From contig NZ_JAPEMV010000010.1 of the NCBI RefSeq assembly GCF_026342355.1, positions 62,001 through 126,000 on the forward strand: 64,000 bases of DNA. Direction: 5' to 3'. The notes beneath the pieces are model-generated. The model was not told where the DNA came from. It did not search any database and saw nothing but the letters and a program-made list of their open reading frames with translations. This DNA comes from Streptomyces sp. NBC_00249. GTDB taxonomy: Bacteria > Actinomycetota > Actinomycetes > Streptomycetales > Streptomycetaceae. Positions 53,399 through 62,732 of the stretch are shown piece by piece. Every line of letters starts with the position of its first letter. Position 1 is the stretch's first letter. The translations under genes and the position numbers were made by a program.

Positions 53399-54841
53399 AT
53401 GTCCATATCAGGGGGCCTGCCGACCGCTTCGGAGCCCGCGGCCGATCCGGTCGCGGGCTCCCTCGTGGCACGCCCGGCCCCGGGCGGGCGCCGGGCCGCG
53501 CGCGGGGCCCCGTACGGACTCGCCGTACTGCTCTTCCTGGCGTACTCGGCGCTCTCCGTCGGCCGGCACCGGCGGATGGAGGCGAGCTCCTGGGACCTGG
53601 GGATATACGAGCAGGTGGTCCGGGCGTACGCCTGGCTGCAGCCCCCCGTCGCCGACCTGAAGGGGCCCGGCTTCAACATCCTCGGCGACCACTTCAGCCC
53701 CGTCGTCGCGCTGATCGCCCCGCTCTACCGGGTCTTCCCCGGCCCCGTCACCCTCCTCGTCGTCCAGGCGGCGCTGCTCGCGCTGTCCGCGCTGCCCGTC
53801 GCACGGGCCTCGGTACGGCTCCTCGGGCAGGCGCGGGGGCTCGCGCTCGGGGCGGCGTACGGGCTGTCCTGGGGGATCCAGCGGGCCGTCGACTTCGACT
53901 TCCACGAGATCTGCTTCGCGGTGCCGCTGCTGGCCTTCGCCCTGGAGGCGCTGCTCGCCCGGCGCTGGACGACCGCCCTCGCCTGGGGACTGCCACTGCT
54001 GCTGGTCAAGGAGGACCTCGGGGTCACCCTGGCCGCGCTGGCGCTGGTCGTGGCCTGGCGGGCCCGGGCCGCCGACCGGCGGGCCGCCCGGATCGCGGTC
54101 GCCGTGGCCGTCGTGGGCGTGGCGGCCGCCGCACTGGTGTTCCTGGTGGTGATCCCCTCCTTCGCCGCCGACGGCTACGCCTACTGGGAGAAGATGGACC
54201 GGCCCGGCGGGCCGCTGCGCGGGCTCGGCACGAAACTCACCACCCTCGCCTGGGTGCTCGTCCCCACCACCGGGCTCCTCGCGCTGCGCTCCCCGCTGCT
54301 GCTGGTGGCCGCGCCGACGCTGGGCTGGCGGTTCCTGTCGGGGGACGCCCACTACTGGTCCACCGACTGGCACTACAGCGCCGTCCTGATGCCCGTCGTC
54401 GCGCTCGCCCTGACCGACGCCCTCGACTCCGCCCGCCGCGACGACCGGCCGTGGCTGCGCGCCTACTCCCTCCAGCTGCCCGCCGCCGTGCTCGCCGCCG
54501 CGCTCGCCCTGAGCGCCACCAGCCTGCCGCTGTCCCGGCTCGGGGAGCGGTCCCTGTACGCGAAGCCGGCCCGGGTCGAGGCCGCCGAGCGGCTCCTCGC
54601 GAAGATCCCGGACGGGGTGCGCGTGGAGGCCGACAACGCCGCCCTGACCCGGCTGACCTCGCGCTGCCAGGTGTACTGGATCGGCGACGCCGAGGGGGTG
54701 CTCCCGGCCTTCCTGACCTACGACAACTCCTCCGGCTGGGCCGGGGACGACCCCGTCGGGTACGCCGGGCAGCTGCATCCGGGGGCGCGGTTCGTGCTGG
54801 TGGGCGAGGCGGGCGGGGTGGTCCTGCTCCAGCGGGTCTGA
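53399..54841 (+). CDS. DUF2079 multi-pass membrane protein
   Basis: 480 aa from ATG 53399. The conserved beginning (SSWDLGIYEQVVRAYAWL, ILGDHFSPVVALIAPLYRVFP) and FDFHEICFAVPLLAFALEALL are the DUF2079 signature; HYWSTDWHYSAVLMPVVALA follows. About ten helices fill residues 40-400. The family is thought to be GT-C-type glycosyltransferases; the periplasmic C-terminal domain ends KILPDGVRVEADNAALTRLT-like and FVLVGEAGGVVLLQRV. The substrate is unknown. Start region overlaps no other gene; 175 bases separate it from divergent mfd. Confidence 0.88.
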   Translation: MSISGGLPTASEPAADPVAGSLVARPAPGGRRAARGAPYGLAVLLFLAYSALSVGRHRRMEASSWDLGIYEQVVRAYAWLQPPVADLKGPGFNILGDHFSPVVALIAPLYRVFPGPVTLLVVQAALLALSALPVARASVRLLGQARGLALGAAYGLSWGIQRAVDFDFHEICFAVPLLAFALEALLARRWTTALAWGLPLLLVKEDLGVTLAALALVVAWRARAADRRAARIAVAVAVVGVAAAALVFLVVIPSFAADGYAYWEKMDRPGGPLRGLGTKLTTLAWVLVPTTGLLALRSPLLLVAAPTLGWRFLSGDAHYWSTDWHYSAVLMPVVALALTDALDSARRDDRPWLRAYSLQLPAAVLAAALALSATSLPLSRLGERSLYAKPARVEAAERLLAKIPDGVRVEADNAALTRLTSRCQVYWIGDAEGVLPAFLTYDNSSGWAGDDPVGYAGQLHPGARFVLVGEAGGVVLLQRV

Positions 54842-54857
54842 CGCCGGGCACGACGAC

Positions 54858-54897
54858 GCCGGCCCCGGACCGTCCTCTCGGACGGCCCGGGGCCGGC
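54858..54897. terminator. Bidirectional terminator
   Basis: GCCGGCCCCGG (54858-54868) pairs with CCGGGGCCGGC (54887-54897), enclosing CCGTCC/GGACGG around loop TCTC, with one mismatch between the parts. Confidence 0.85.
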
Positions 54898-54900
54898 GCC

Positions 54901-54975
54901 TTTCCCCCGTGGGTTCCCCCGTACGTTCCCCCCGTGGGTTCCCCCGTACGTTCCCCCGTGCTTCCCCCGTACGAC
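54901..54975. repeat. Short tandem repeats
   Basis: About five imperfect copies of a 12-15-bp unit (GTTCCCCCGTACG / GGGTTCCCCCGTACG) fill the space before the convergent permease stop. No coding role is seen. Confidence 0.75.
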
Positions 54976-54982
54976 CGGCCGG

Positions 54983-57559
54983 CTAGTCGCTGGCGATCGC
55001 GTTCAGTACGTTCATCCGCCCCGCCCGGAAGGCCGGGACCAGTGCGGCGAACAGGCCCACCAGGGCCGAGCCGGCGAACACCCCGAGGATCGTCGGCCAC
55101 GGGATCTCCAGCACCTTCAGGCCTTCGAGGGCCAGCAGCTGCTGCGCGGTCGCGCCCCAGCCCATGCCCAGGCCCAGGCCCAGCAGGGCGCCGAAGAGGG
55201 CGATGACCACCGACTCCAGGCGGATCATGCGGCGCAGCTGGCGGCGGGAGAGGCCGATGGCGCGCATCAGGCCGATCTCGCGGGTCCGCTCGACCACCGA
55301 GAGGGCCAGGGTGTTCACGACGCCCAGGACCGCGACGACGATCGCGAGGCCGAGGAGCCCGTAGACCATGTTCAGGAGCTGGCCGACCTGGTCCTTCAGG
55401 GCCTGCTTGTAGTCGGCCTGGTTGCGCACCTTGTACTGCGGGTACTCCGCCAGGCCCTTCTTGACCTCCTCGTAGGCGGTCGCGGCCTGGCCGTCCTTGG
55501 CGGTGGCCAGCAGCATGAAGGGGCGGGGCAGCTTGTCGGCGGGGACGCTGGCTTCGGCGAGCGCCGTGCTGACGTACTTCATGCCCTTGTCGATGTTGCC
55601 CTCGTCGAGGGTGATCGCCGCGACCTTGAGCTTGACGGTGCTGCCGCCGGTGAAGGCGACCGTCAGCTCGTCGCCGAGCTTGACGTGGTGCTCGTCGGCG
55701 TAGATCGAGCCGACCGAGATGGTGTTCTTGCCGTACGCCGCCTCGTGCTCGCCGGCCCTCATCTTGCGCCGGATGTCCTTGGCGTAGGTGGGGTCGGTCG
55801 CGCCGACGCCTTCGAGGACGCTGGTCCCGTCGGGGGCGGTGATCTTCGTGGGGAGTTCGCGGTAGGCGGTGACGTGGTCGAGGCGGGTGTTGGCCCGCAT
55901 GGCCTGCTCGGCCTGCGGCATGACCGGCTGTCCGGTCTCGGAGCTGACGATGTAGTCCGCGCCGACCGACTTGTCGAGCTCGTCGGTCGCGGAGGCCACC
56001 ATCGAGGAGCCGACCACCGACAGGCAGGCGACCAGCGCCAGTCCGATCATCAGGGCGGCGGCGGTGGCGCCCGTGCGGCGCGGGTTGCGCAGCGCGTTGC
56101 GCTCCGCGAGCCGTCCGACGGAGCCGAAGGGCCGCAGGACCACCCCGGACAGCACCCGGACCACTCCGCCGGCGAGCAGCGGGCCGATCACGATGAGGCC
56201 GATGAGGGTGAGCACCACGCCGAGGCCCAGCCACAGGGAGCCTGCGGCGGCCTTGTCGGCGGAGGCGGCGAGGAGCAGTGCCGCGCCGCCGATGCCGGTG
56301 ACGACCAGGCCGAGGACGGCGCGGACCACTCCGGCCTTGCGGTCGCCGGGGGTGCCGGCGTCGCGCAGGGCGGCCATCGGGGAGACCTTCCCGGCGCGGC
56401 GGCCGGGGACGTAGGCGGCGACGACGGTGACGACGATGCCGAGGACGAGGCCGACGACCGGGGTGGTCCAGGCGACCGTGAGGTCGTCCGTGGACAGCTC
56501 CATGCCCATCTGCCCCATGAGCTTCATCAGTCCGACGGCCAGGCCGATGCCGGCCGCGACGCCGAGGACGGAGCCGACGAGGCCGAGGAGGAAGGCCTCG
56601 ACGAGGACGGAGCGGTTGATCTGCTCGCGGTCGGCGCCGATGGCGCGCATCAGACCGATCTCACGGGTGCGCTGGGCGACCAGCATCGAGAAGGTGTTGA
56701 AGATCAGGAAGATGCCGACGAGGAAGGCGATCCCGGCGAAGCCGAGCATCACGTACTTCATGACGTCGAGGAAGGAGCCGACGTCCTTGCGGTTGGCGTC
56801 CGCGGCTTCCTTGGAGGTCTGGAGCTTGTACGCGTCGGCGCCGACGGCCTTGGAGACGTTCTGCTTGAGCTGCTCGTCGCTCACCCCGTCCTTCGCGGTG
56901 ACGCTGACGTGCGTGAACGCTCCGGCGGTGCCGAGCAGCTGCTGCTGGGCGGTGGCGGTGTCGAAGTAGACGAGGGTCGCGCCCGGGTTGGTCACCTGGA
57001 AGGTGGCGATGCCGGCGATCTTCGCGCGGACGTCACCGGTGATGGTGATGGTGCGCAGTTCGTCGCCGAGGGCCAGGTGGTGCTTCTTGGCCGTGTCGTT
57101 GTCGATCATCACCTCGGTGGGGCCGCGCGGGGCGTGGCCGGAGGTGATCTTCATGGACTTGAGCTCGTTGTCGTTCCAGTTGCCCGCGATGGTGGGGGCG
57201 CCGGTGGTCGAGCCCAGGTTCTCGTTCTTGGCGTTGACGACGGTGACGGCGGTGGACAGGACCCCGCCCTCGGCGCCCTTGACGCCCTCGGCTGCGGCGA
57301 CCTTGGCGACGAGCGCGCCGTCGAGGGTCTCGGGCCGGCCGGTGTCGGGGGTGTCCTCCCCGGACTCGGCCTTCTTCGGGGTGACGGTGACGTCGGAGCT
57401 GGTCACCGCGAAGAGCTTGTCGAAGGTGGTGTTCATCGTGTCCGTGAACACGAGGGTGCCGCAGACGAAGGCGACGGACAGCAGGACGGCGATGGCGGAG
57501 AGCGCCATGCGGCCCTTGTGCGCGACGAAGTTGCGCCGCGCGGTCTTCATGACGGTCAC
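54983..57559 (-). CDS. FtsX-like ABC transporter permease
   Basis: 858 aa from GTG 57559 (GTGA overlap with the ATPase stop); ATG 57550 is an alternative. Same duplicated layout as the permease at 24654: first helix (RMALSAIAVLLSVAFVCGTLVF), extracytoplasmic domain (about 45-265), three helices (YVMLGFAGIAFLVGIFLIFNTFSML, and on), second unit with NPRRTGATAAALMIGLALVA, another extracytoplasmic domain and three final helices (YGLLGLAIVVAVLGVVNTLALSV), ending RMNVLNAIASD. It pairs with the ATPase upstream. The substrate is unknown; no response regulator or kinase is adjacent to hint at antibiotic sensing. Confidence 0.92.
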   Translation of the reverse strand: MTVMKTARRNFVAHKGRMALSAIAVLLSVAFVCGTLVFTDTMNTTFDKLFAVTSSDVTVTPKKAESGEDTPDTGRPETLDGALVAKVAAAEGVKGAEGGVLSTAVTVVNAKNENLGSTTGAPTIAGNWNDNELKSMKITSGHAPRGPTEVMIDNDTAKKHHLALGDELRTITITGDVRAKIAGIATFQVTNPGATLVYFDTATAQQQLLGTAGAFTHVSVTAKDGVSDEQLKQNVSKAVGADAYKLQTSKEAADANRKDVGSFLDVMKYVMLGFAGIAFLVGIFLIFNTFSMLVAQRTREIGLMRAIGADREQINRSVLVEAFLLGLVGSVLGVAAGIGLAVGLMKLMGQMGMELSTDDLTVAWTTPVVGLVLGIVVTVVAAYVPGRRAGKVSPMAALRDAGTPGDRKAGVVRAVLGLVVTGIGGAALLLAASADKAAAGSLWLGLGVVLTLIGLIVIGPLLAGGVVRVLSGVVLRPFGSVGRLAERNALRNPRRTGATAAALMIGLALVACLSVVGSSMVASATDELDKSVGADYIVSSETGQPVMPQAEQAMRANTRLDHVTAYRELPTKITAPDGTSVLEGVGATDPTYAKDIRRKMRAGEHEAAYGKNTISVGSIYADEHHVKLGDELTVAFTGGSTVKLKVAAITLDEGNIDKGMKYVSTALAEASVPADKLPRPFMLLATAKDGQAATAYEEVKKGLAEYPQYKVRNQADYKQALKDQVGQLLNMVYGLLGLAIVVAVLGVVNTLALSVVERTREIGLMRAIGLSRRQLRRMIRLESVVIALFGALLGLGLGMGWGATAQQLLALEGLKVLEIPWPTILGVFAGSALVGLFAALVPAFRAGRMNVLNAIASD

Positions 57560-58344
57560 GAGGTCCGCCCGCGCGCGTCGAAGTCCTTCATCCGGTCCAG
57601 GACCTGGTCGGCGGTGGGCGCGTACATCTCGTCGACGATGCGGCCGTCGGCGAGGAAGATGACGCGGTCCGCGTAGGAGGCGGCGACCGGGTCGTGGGTG
57701 ACCATGACGATGGTCTGGCCCAGCTCGTCCACCGACTGGCGCAGGAAGCCGAGGACCTCGGCGCCGGCGCGGGAGTCGAGGTTTCCGGTGGGCTCGTCGC
57801 CGAAGATGATCGCCGGGCGGGCGGCGAGGGCGCGGGCCACGGCCACGCGCTGCTGCTGGCCGCCGGAGAGTTCGGTGGGGCGGTGCTTGAGGCGGCCCGC
57901 GAGGCCGACGGTGTCCACCACCCGGTCCAGCCACTGCGGGTCGGGCTTGCGGCCGGCTATGTCCATGGGGAGCGTGATGTTCTCCAGGGCGTTCAGCGTC
58001 GGCAGCAGGTTGAAGGCCTGGAAGATGAAGCCGATCTTGTCGCGGCGCAGCTGCGTCAGCTTCTTGTCCTTGAGGCCCGTGATCTCGGTGTCCTCCAGGT
58101 GGATCTGGCCGCTCGTCACGGTGTCCAGGCCGGCGAGGCAGTGCATCAGCGTGGACTTTCCGGAGCCGGAGGGGCCCATGATCGCGGTGAACTGCCCCCG
58201 GCGGATGTCCACGTCCACCTCGTCGAGGGCGACGACGCGGGTCTCGCCGGATCCGTAGGCCTTGACGACCTTGCGCGCCCGGGCGGCCACGGCGTCGTGC
58301 GCGCCGGTGCCCCCGTGCCTGGTTTCGGTCATCGCCGATGTCAC
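57556..58344 (-). CDS. ABC transporter ATP-binding protein (MacB/LolD type)
   Basis: 262 aa from GTG 58344, which has GGGAG eight bases upstream; ATG 58332 is possible. Motifs: Walker A GPSGSGKST, Q-loop FIFQAFNLLP, signature LSGGQQQR, Walker B IIFGDEPTGNLDS, H-loop VMVTHDP. From Walker A to the C-terminus it is nearly identical in pattern to the ATPase at 23775, so the two operons are paralogues. The permease start overlaps its stop. A palindromic GGGGTTAACCCC lies about 95 bases upstream. Confidence 0.93.
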   Translation of the reverse strand: MTSAMTETRHGGTGAHDAVAARARKVVKAYGSGETRVVALDEVDVDIRRGQFTAIMGPSGSGKSTLMHCLAGLDTVTSGQIHLEDTEITGLKDKKLTQLRRDKIGFIFQAFNLLPTLNALENITLPMDIAGRKPDPQWLDRVVDTVGLAGRLKHRPTELSGGQQQRVAVARALAARPAIIFGDEPTGNLDSRAGAEVLGFLRQSVDELGQTIVMVTHDPVAASYADRVIFLADGRIVDEMYAPTADQVLDRMKDFDARGRTS

Positions 58345-58644
58345 GGTCTTCTCCCCTGTTGGTTCGTGCGTTCGCGCTCGAAGTCTGCTGGGCGGGGGCT
58401 CCGGGCGCGCTGGTGCCCATCTCCGTATCCACCGGGGGGTTAACCCCACCCCCCGGTCCCGCTCATATGAATCAGTTAAGGACGTGGAAGGACCTTCGTC
58501 CTCATCCGACGGGACGAAAGACCCATGGGCCGCAATGCTGAGGGACCCCTAGGGGATGTCCACCCTTCGGGCTATCCGGTGTAGGGGATACCGTCCGGCG
58601 CACCCCCGGTGAGATGGTGTTTTCTCGATCGTGAGGGGGACAGG
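58345..58644. promoter_or_regulatory. Divergent promoter region with two palindromes
   Basis: GGGGTTAACCCC (58436-58447) is a perfect palindrome flanked by ACCGGGGGG and CCCCCCGGT (58431-58457). CCCCTAGGGG (58546-58555) lies closer to the MFS gene. Both are operator-like. No gene is seen in this stretch. Confidence 0.55.
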
Positions 58645-60213
58645 GTGGCGGCAGCCGACAAGAGCGCGCGGGCCGCGGGCGGGGCGACGGCCGGGCCCGC
58701 GGGAGGAAAGGTTTCCGCCAGGGTCCCCGGGCGGCCGCCCAGGCCCGTCGTCGTCTCCCTGATGCTGAGCATGGCCCTGGTGGCACTGGACAGCACGATC
58801 GTCTCCACCGCCGTGCCGCAGATCGTCGGGGACCTCGGTGGGTTCTCGGCCTTCTCCTGGGTGTTCTCCGGCTACCTCCTCGCCGTCACCGTCACCCTCC
58901 CCGTCTACGGCAAGCTGAACGACACCCTCGGCCGCAAGCCCGTCCTCCTCTTCGGAACATCCCTCTTCCTCGTCGGCTCGGTCCTGTGCGCCTCCGCCTG
59001 GAACATGGCCGCGCTGATCGCGTTCCGGATCGTCCAGGGGCTGGGCGGCGGCGCCCTCCAGAGCACCGTGCAGACCCTGGCCGCCGACCTCTACCCGCTC
59101 AAGGACCGGCCGCGGATCCAGGCCCGGATGACCACGGTCTGGGCGTCCTCCGCCCTCCTGGGCCCGGCCCTCGGCGGACTGCTCGCCGCGTACGCGGGCT
59201 GGCGGTGGACCTTCCTCGTCAACGTGCCGCTCGCCGGGCTCGCCCTGTGGCTGACCGCCCGCCACCTCGTGGAGCCCGTACGGTCCCCCGGGCGGCGGGG
59301 CCCCGTCGACTGGGCCGGGGCGCTCGGCGTCTTCGCCTGCGGCGGGCTGCTGCTGTTCGCGCTGGTGCAGGGCGGGGTCGCCTGGCCCTGGCTGTCGGCG
59401 CCCTCGCTGTCGCTGCTGGGCGCGAGCGCGGTGCTGGCGGCCGTCGTGGTGCGGGTGGAACGACGCGCCGAGGAACCGATCCTGCCCGGGTGGGTGTGGC
59501 GCCGGCGCACGATCGCCGCCGTCAACCTGGCGCTGGGGGCGCTGGGGCTGCTGATGGTCGCCCCCATGGTGTTCATGCCGACCTACGCGCAGACCGTGCT
59601 CGGTCTCGGGCCCGTCGGGGCCGGCCTCGTGATGTCCCTGATGACCCTGAGCTGGCCCGTGTCGGCCGCCTTCTGCCAGCACGTCTACCGGCGGATCGGC
59701 TTCCGCGACACCGCCGCGCTGGGCGTGTCCATGGCCGCCGTGATCCTGTTCTCCTTCACCCTGCTCCCCCATCCCGCGCGGCCGTGGCAGCCCGCGCTGG
59801 TCATGCTGCTGCTGGGCGCCGCCCTCGGCCTGTTCCAGCTGCCGCTGATCGTCGGGGTGCAGTCCACGGTGGGCTGGGCGGAGCGGGGCACCACCACCGC
59901 CTCGGTGCTGTTCTGCCGGACCGTCGGGCAGAGCGTGGGGGCCGCGCTGCTGGGGGCGGTGGCCAACACGACCGTCGCCGCCCGGCTGGCCGACGCCCCG
60001 CTGCCCGGGCTCCCGTCGCGGCTGGAGGACGTCTCGCGGGCCCTGGCCGAGCCGGGCGCGCTCTCCCCCGCCGCCACCGAGCACCTGCGCGCCGCCGTCG
60101 CCGCGGCGGTGGACCACATCTTCCTCGGCGCGACGGCCGCCGCCGTGGCGGCCCTGCTGATCCTGCTGCTGGTGGCCCCGCGCAGGTTCCCGGTGCTTCC
60201 CGAGCAACAGTGA
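58645..60213 (+). CDS. EmrB/QacA-type MFS drug exporter (DHA2)
   Basis: 522 aa from GTG 58645 (GAGGGG six bases upstream). Fourteen hydrophobic helices with the DHA2 motifs: helix-1 region LVALDSTIVSTAVPQI with the charged Asp, motif A GKLNDTLGRKPVLLFG, RIVQGLGGGALQSTVQT and the motif C-like LLGPALGGLLAAYAGWRWTFL. Such pumps export drugs or the cell's own antibiotics by proton antiport. It has a Gly/Ala-rich cytoplasmic N-terminus of about 35 residues. A palindrome lies in its leader; no TetR/MarR regulator is adjacent. Confidence 0.92.
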   Translation: MAAADKSARAAGGATAGPAGGKVSARVPGRPPRPVVVSLMLSMALVALDSTIVSTAVPQIVGDLGGFSAFSWVFSGYLLAVTVTLPVYGKLNDTLGRKPVLLFGTSLFLVGSVLCASAWNMAALIAFRIVQGLGGGALQSTVQTLAADLYPLKDRPRIQARMTTVWASSALLGPALGGLLAAYAGWRWTFLVNVPLAGLALWLTARHLVEPVRSPGRRGPVDWAGALGVFACGGLLLFALVQGGVAWPWLSAPSLSLLGASAVLAAVVVRVERRAEEPILPGWVWRRRTIAAVNLALGALGLLMVAPMVFMPTYAQTVLGLGPVGAGLVMSLMTLSWPVSAAFCQHVYRRIGFRDTAALGVSMAAVILFSFTLLPHPARPWQPALVMLLLGAALGLFQLPLIVGVQSTVGWAERGTTTASVLFCRTVGQSVGAALLGAVANTTVAARLADAPLPGLPSRLEDVSRALAEPGALSPAATEHLRAAVAAAVDHIFLGATAAAVAALLILLLVAPRRFPVLPEQQ

Positions 60214-60253
60214 ACCTTGTCATGCACCCGGCCAGTGGGTGACCCTCGTACGC

Positions 60254-61066
60254 ATGGCATCCGCACTCCTCGCACTGGCGTTACTCGCGGCGCTGACCGT
60301 GCCCGTGGCCCTGCGCCTGTACCACCACCCGCAGTTCGCCACCGGCCGCGACGGCCGCCTCTCCACCTCCACCACCCTCGCGCTCGCCTGGACCGTGATC
60401 CTGGTCTGGCTGCTGCTCGCGATCCTCACCTACGGCCTGACGGCGGGCGGCGGGGTCGCGTACTTCCGGGGCGCCGACGGCCCCCTGTCCACCCTGACCA
60501 CGGTCTACCTGCCGCTGCTGGGCGGCCCGTACGTCGCCATGATCGGGGCGAAGACCGTCGTGGGGATCCGGGTGGAGAGCGGCAGCATGGCCAAACCGGC
60601 CCCGAAGCCCACCGCCGGCGGCCGCCGCCCGCTGCGCGAGCTGATCGCGAACGACAGCGGCCGCACCGACCTCGTGGACCTCCAGTACGTGGTCCTGAGC
60701 GCCGTCACCATGCTCTACGTCGTCCTGTTCTTCCTCTCCGACGTGGGCGGCGGCCTCCCCCACCTGCCGTCCGAGATCTGGGCCCTGACGGGCGCGCCGG
60801 CCGGGGCGTACCTGGTCAACAAGATGGCCACCCGCGCGAACCCGGTGATCACCCACGTCTCGGTCGCCGAGGGACGGCTCACGGTCGAGGGCGGCGGCTT
60901 CACCGAGCCCCGCCTCACGGTGGACGACACCGCCCTGCCCGCCGAGGCCGACGCCCTGACGGGCGCCCTGACGGCCCCTCTGCCGGCCACGGCCCGGGCC
61001 CCGTTCACCGTGGTGGTCACCTCCCGAGGGCTGCGCAGCGACCCGTACCGCTACTCACCCTCCTGA
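60254..61066 (+). CDS. Membrane protein with TIG/IPT-like C-terminus and a TTA codon
   Basis: 270 aa from ATG 60254 (a GTG five codons earlier is in frame). Codon 10 is TTA (60281-60283), in the first helix (ASALLALALLAALTVPVALR). Further helices: LAWTVILVWLLLAILTYGL, LYVVLFFLSDVGG. The last 70 residues (ITHVSVAEGRLTVEGGGF ... PFTVVVTSRGLRSDPYRYSPS) look like an IPT/TIG-type beta domain that would lie outside or inside the membrane. The TTA codon makes translation depend on bldA. Function unknown. The last 16 bases overlap the convergent CGNR gene. Confidence 0.8.
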   Translation: MASALLALALLAALTVPVALRLYHHPQFATGRDGRLSTSTTLALAWTVILVWLLLAILTYGLTAGGGVAYFRGADGPLSTLTTVYLPLLGGPYVAMIGAKTVVGIRVESGSMAKPAPKPTAGGRRPLRELIANDSGRTDLVDLQYVVLSAVTMLYVVLFFLSDVGGGLPHLPSEIWALTGAPAGAYLVNKMATRANPVITHVSVAEGRLTVEGGGFTEPRLTVDDTALPAEADALTGALTAPLPATARAPFTVVVTSRGLRSDPYRYSPS

Positions 61067-61617
61067 GCCCCACCCTTGTGGCGGACGTAATAACGGGCCA
61101 CCCGGGCACGATTGCCGCAGACCGAGGCGACACACCAGCGCCGACGGGGGTTCGCGGGAAGGAACAACAGCACGCACCCCTCCCCCTCGCACTCCCTGAC
61201 CTGCCCGACCCGGGGGTCCGTCAGCAGCTCGGCCACCGCCTCCGCCAGCTCGCCCGCCAGCCGCCGCGCGGCATCGGCGCCCCGCCGGGACACCACCCCC
61301 GGGCCCCCCTGCTCCCCCCACACCACCTCCCGGCGGGCGGGGGCGGCGGCCAGGATCCCGTTGAGCGCGCGCAGCTCCCGCGCGGGCGGCCGCTCCCCGC
61401 GCCGCGCGGCGTCCAGCAGCGGCCCGGCGGCCTCCCGTACGGCGCGCACGGCGGCGAGCTCGGCCTCCCCCACCTCGCCGGCCGGCTCCAGCCGCCCGGC
61501 CTCCTCGGCCAGCCAGGCGGCCAGGGCTCCGGGGTCGTCGAGGAGATCGGCGGCGGCGGGCCGGGTGTTCAGCAGGTCCAGGGCGAGGGGCTCGCCGACC
61601 AGCGGGAAGGAAACCAT
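61051..61617 (-). CDS. ABATE/CGNR zinc-finger family regulator-like protein
   Basis: 188 aa from ATG 61617. The N-terminal part (FPLVGEPLALDLLNTRPAA, DDPGALAAWLAEEA) is the ABATE domain, and the end CEGEGCVLLFLPANPRRRWCVASVCGNRARVARYY is the CGNR zinc finger with C..C and the CGNR motif; both are a common pair in actinobacterial stress-type regulators. It is divergent from the alpha/beta hydrolase, with CTAATG repeats in between, so it may regulate that gene. It overlaps the 60254 gene by 16 bases at the 3' end. Confidence 0.88.
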   Translation of the reverse strand: MVSFPLVGEPLALDLLNTRPAAADLLDDPGALAAWLAEEAGRLEPAGEVGEAELAAVRAVREAAGPLLDAARRGERPPARELRALNGILAAAPARREVVWGEQGGPGVVSRRGADAARRLAGELAEAVAELLTDPRVGQVRECEGEGCVLLFLPANPRRRWCVASVCGNRARVARYYVRHKGGAQEGE

Positions 61618-61698
61618 GCCCCTAATGCTACCAATCCCTCTTGACCCATTAACGATCTCCCGTCAGACTAATGCCACACCACCACCTGGAGGCATGTG
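61618..61698. promoter_or_regulatory. Divergent control region with CTAATG motifs
   Basis: CTAATGC occurs at 61622-61628 and 61674-61680, and the opposite-strand TTAATGGG lies between (61647-61654). TTGACC (61643-61648) could be the -35 of the hydrolase promoter. AT-rich compared with its surroundings. Confidence 0.5.
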
Positions 61699-62559
61699 AT
61701 GACCGTGATCGCGCACCGCACCGTCGACGTGGACGGCGTATCCGTCGCCTACCGCGAGAGCGGCCCCGCCGACGCCCCGGTCCTGCTGCTCCTGCACGGC
61801 TTCCCCACCGCCTCCCACCAGTTCACCCGCCTGATGGACGCGCTCGGCGACACCCCGTACCGGCTCATCGCCCCCGACTACCCCGGCTTCGGCCGCACCG
61901 AAGCCCCCGACGGCTTCACCTACACCTTCGACCGGCTCGCGGACATCGTGGAGGGCTTCACCGACGCCCTCCACCTGGACCGCTTCGCCCTGTACGTCTT
62001 CGACTTCGGCGCCCCCGTCGGACTGCGGCTCGCCACCCGCCGCCCGGAGCGGATCACCGGCCTGATCGTCCAGAACGGCAACGCCTACGACGAGGGCCTC
62101 TCGGACATGGCCCGGGAGTTCTCCGGGCTCTCCCGCGAGGTCCCCGGCAACGAGGAGCAGGTCCGGGGCCTCTTCACCCTGGAGGGCACCCGCTTCCAGT
62201 ACGAGGCCGGGGTCGCGGACCCCTCCCTCGTCTCCCCCGACAGCTGGACCCTGGACGCCCACTACCTCGGCCTGCCGGGACGCGCCGACGCGCAGGCCGA
62301 CCTGGCCTTCGACTACGCCTCGAACTTCGCGCACTACCCGGCCTGGCAGGCGTGGCTCCGCGAGGCGCGGCCGCCGGTGCTCGTCGTCTGGGGCGCGGGG
62401 GATCCCTTCTTCACCCCGGCGGGGGCCAAGGCGTACCTGCGGGACGTGCCGGACGCGGAGGTCCACGTCTTCGACGGCGCGGGCCACTTCGCCCTGGAAA
62501 CCCACCTCTCCCGGATCACCCCCCTGATCGCAGCCTTCCTCCCCCACCTCCCGGCCTGA
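61699..62559 (+). CDS. Alpha/beta hydrolase with aspartate nucleophile
   Basis: 286 aa from ATG 61699 with GGAGG six bases upstream. The lid-type fold is visible: oxyanion HGFPTASHQ, nucleophile elbow YVFDFGAPVGLRLA with aspartate, catalytic acid region VWGAGDPFF and base in DGAGHFALETH. An aspartate nucleophile fits haloalkane dehalogenases and epoxide hydrolases rather than esterases. The exact substrate is unknown. It is the likely target of the divergent CGNR protein. Confidence 0.87.
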   Translation: MTVIAHRTVDVDGVSVAYRESGPADAPVLLLLHGFPTASHQFTRLMDALGDTPYRLIAPDYPGFGRTEAPDGFTYTFDRLADIVEGFTDALHLDRFALYVFDFGAPVGLRLATRRPERITGLIVQNGNAYDEGLSDMAREFSGLSREVPGNEEQVRGLFTLEGTRFQYEAGVADPSLVSPDSWTLDAHYLGLPGRADAQADLAFDYASNFAHYPAWQAWLREARPPVLVVWGAGDPFFTPAGAKAYLRDVPDAEVHVFDGAGHFALETHLSRITPLIAAFLPHLPA

Positions 62560-62732
62560 CCCCTGGCCGGGGCGGTACCGATCCGCCCCGCTGCGCGGAC
62601 CCGTAGCCCCACCCGGCAGATACCGGCCGTCCCGCTGCGCGGAGCCTTGGCCCTGGCCGGCCGGTACCGGATGTCCCGCTGCGCGGGGCTGGTCCCCTAC
62701 CCACCCTTCCACCGTTCCCGCCTCAAACGCCG
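62560..62732. other. Intergenic region after the hydrolase
   Basis: Three partial copies of a CCGGTACCGGATGTCCCGCTGCGCGG-like unit are broken up here (for example CCCGCTGCGCGG at 62587, 62630 and 62671). No gene is seen. Confidence 0.5.
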
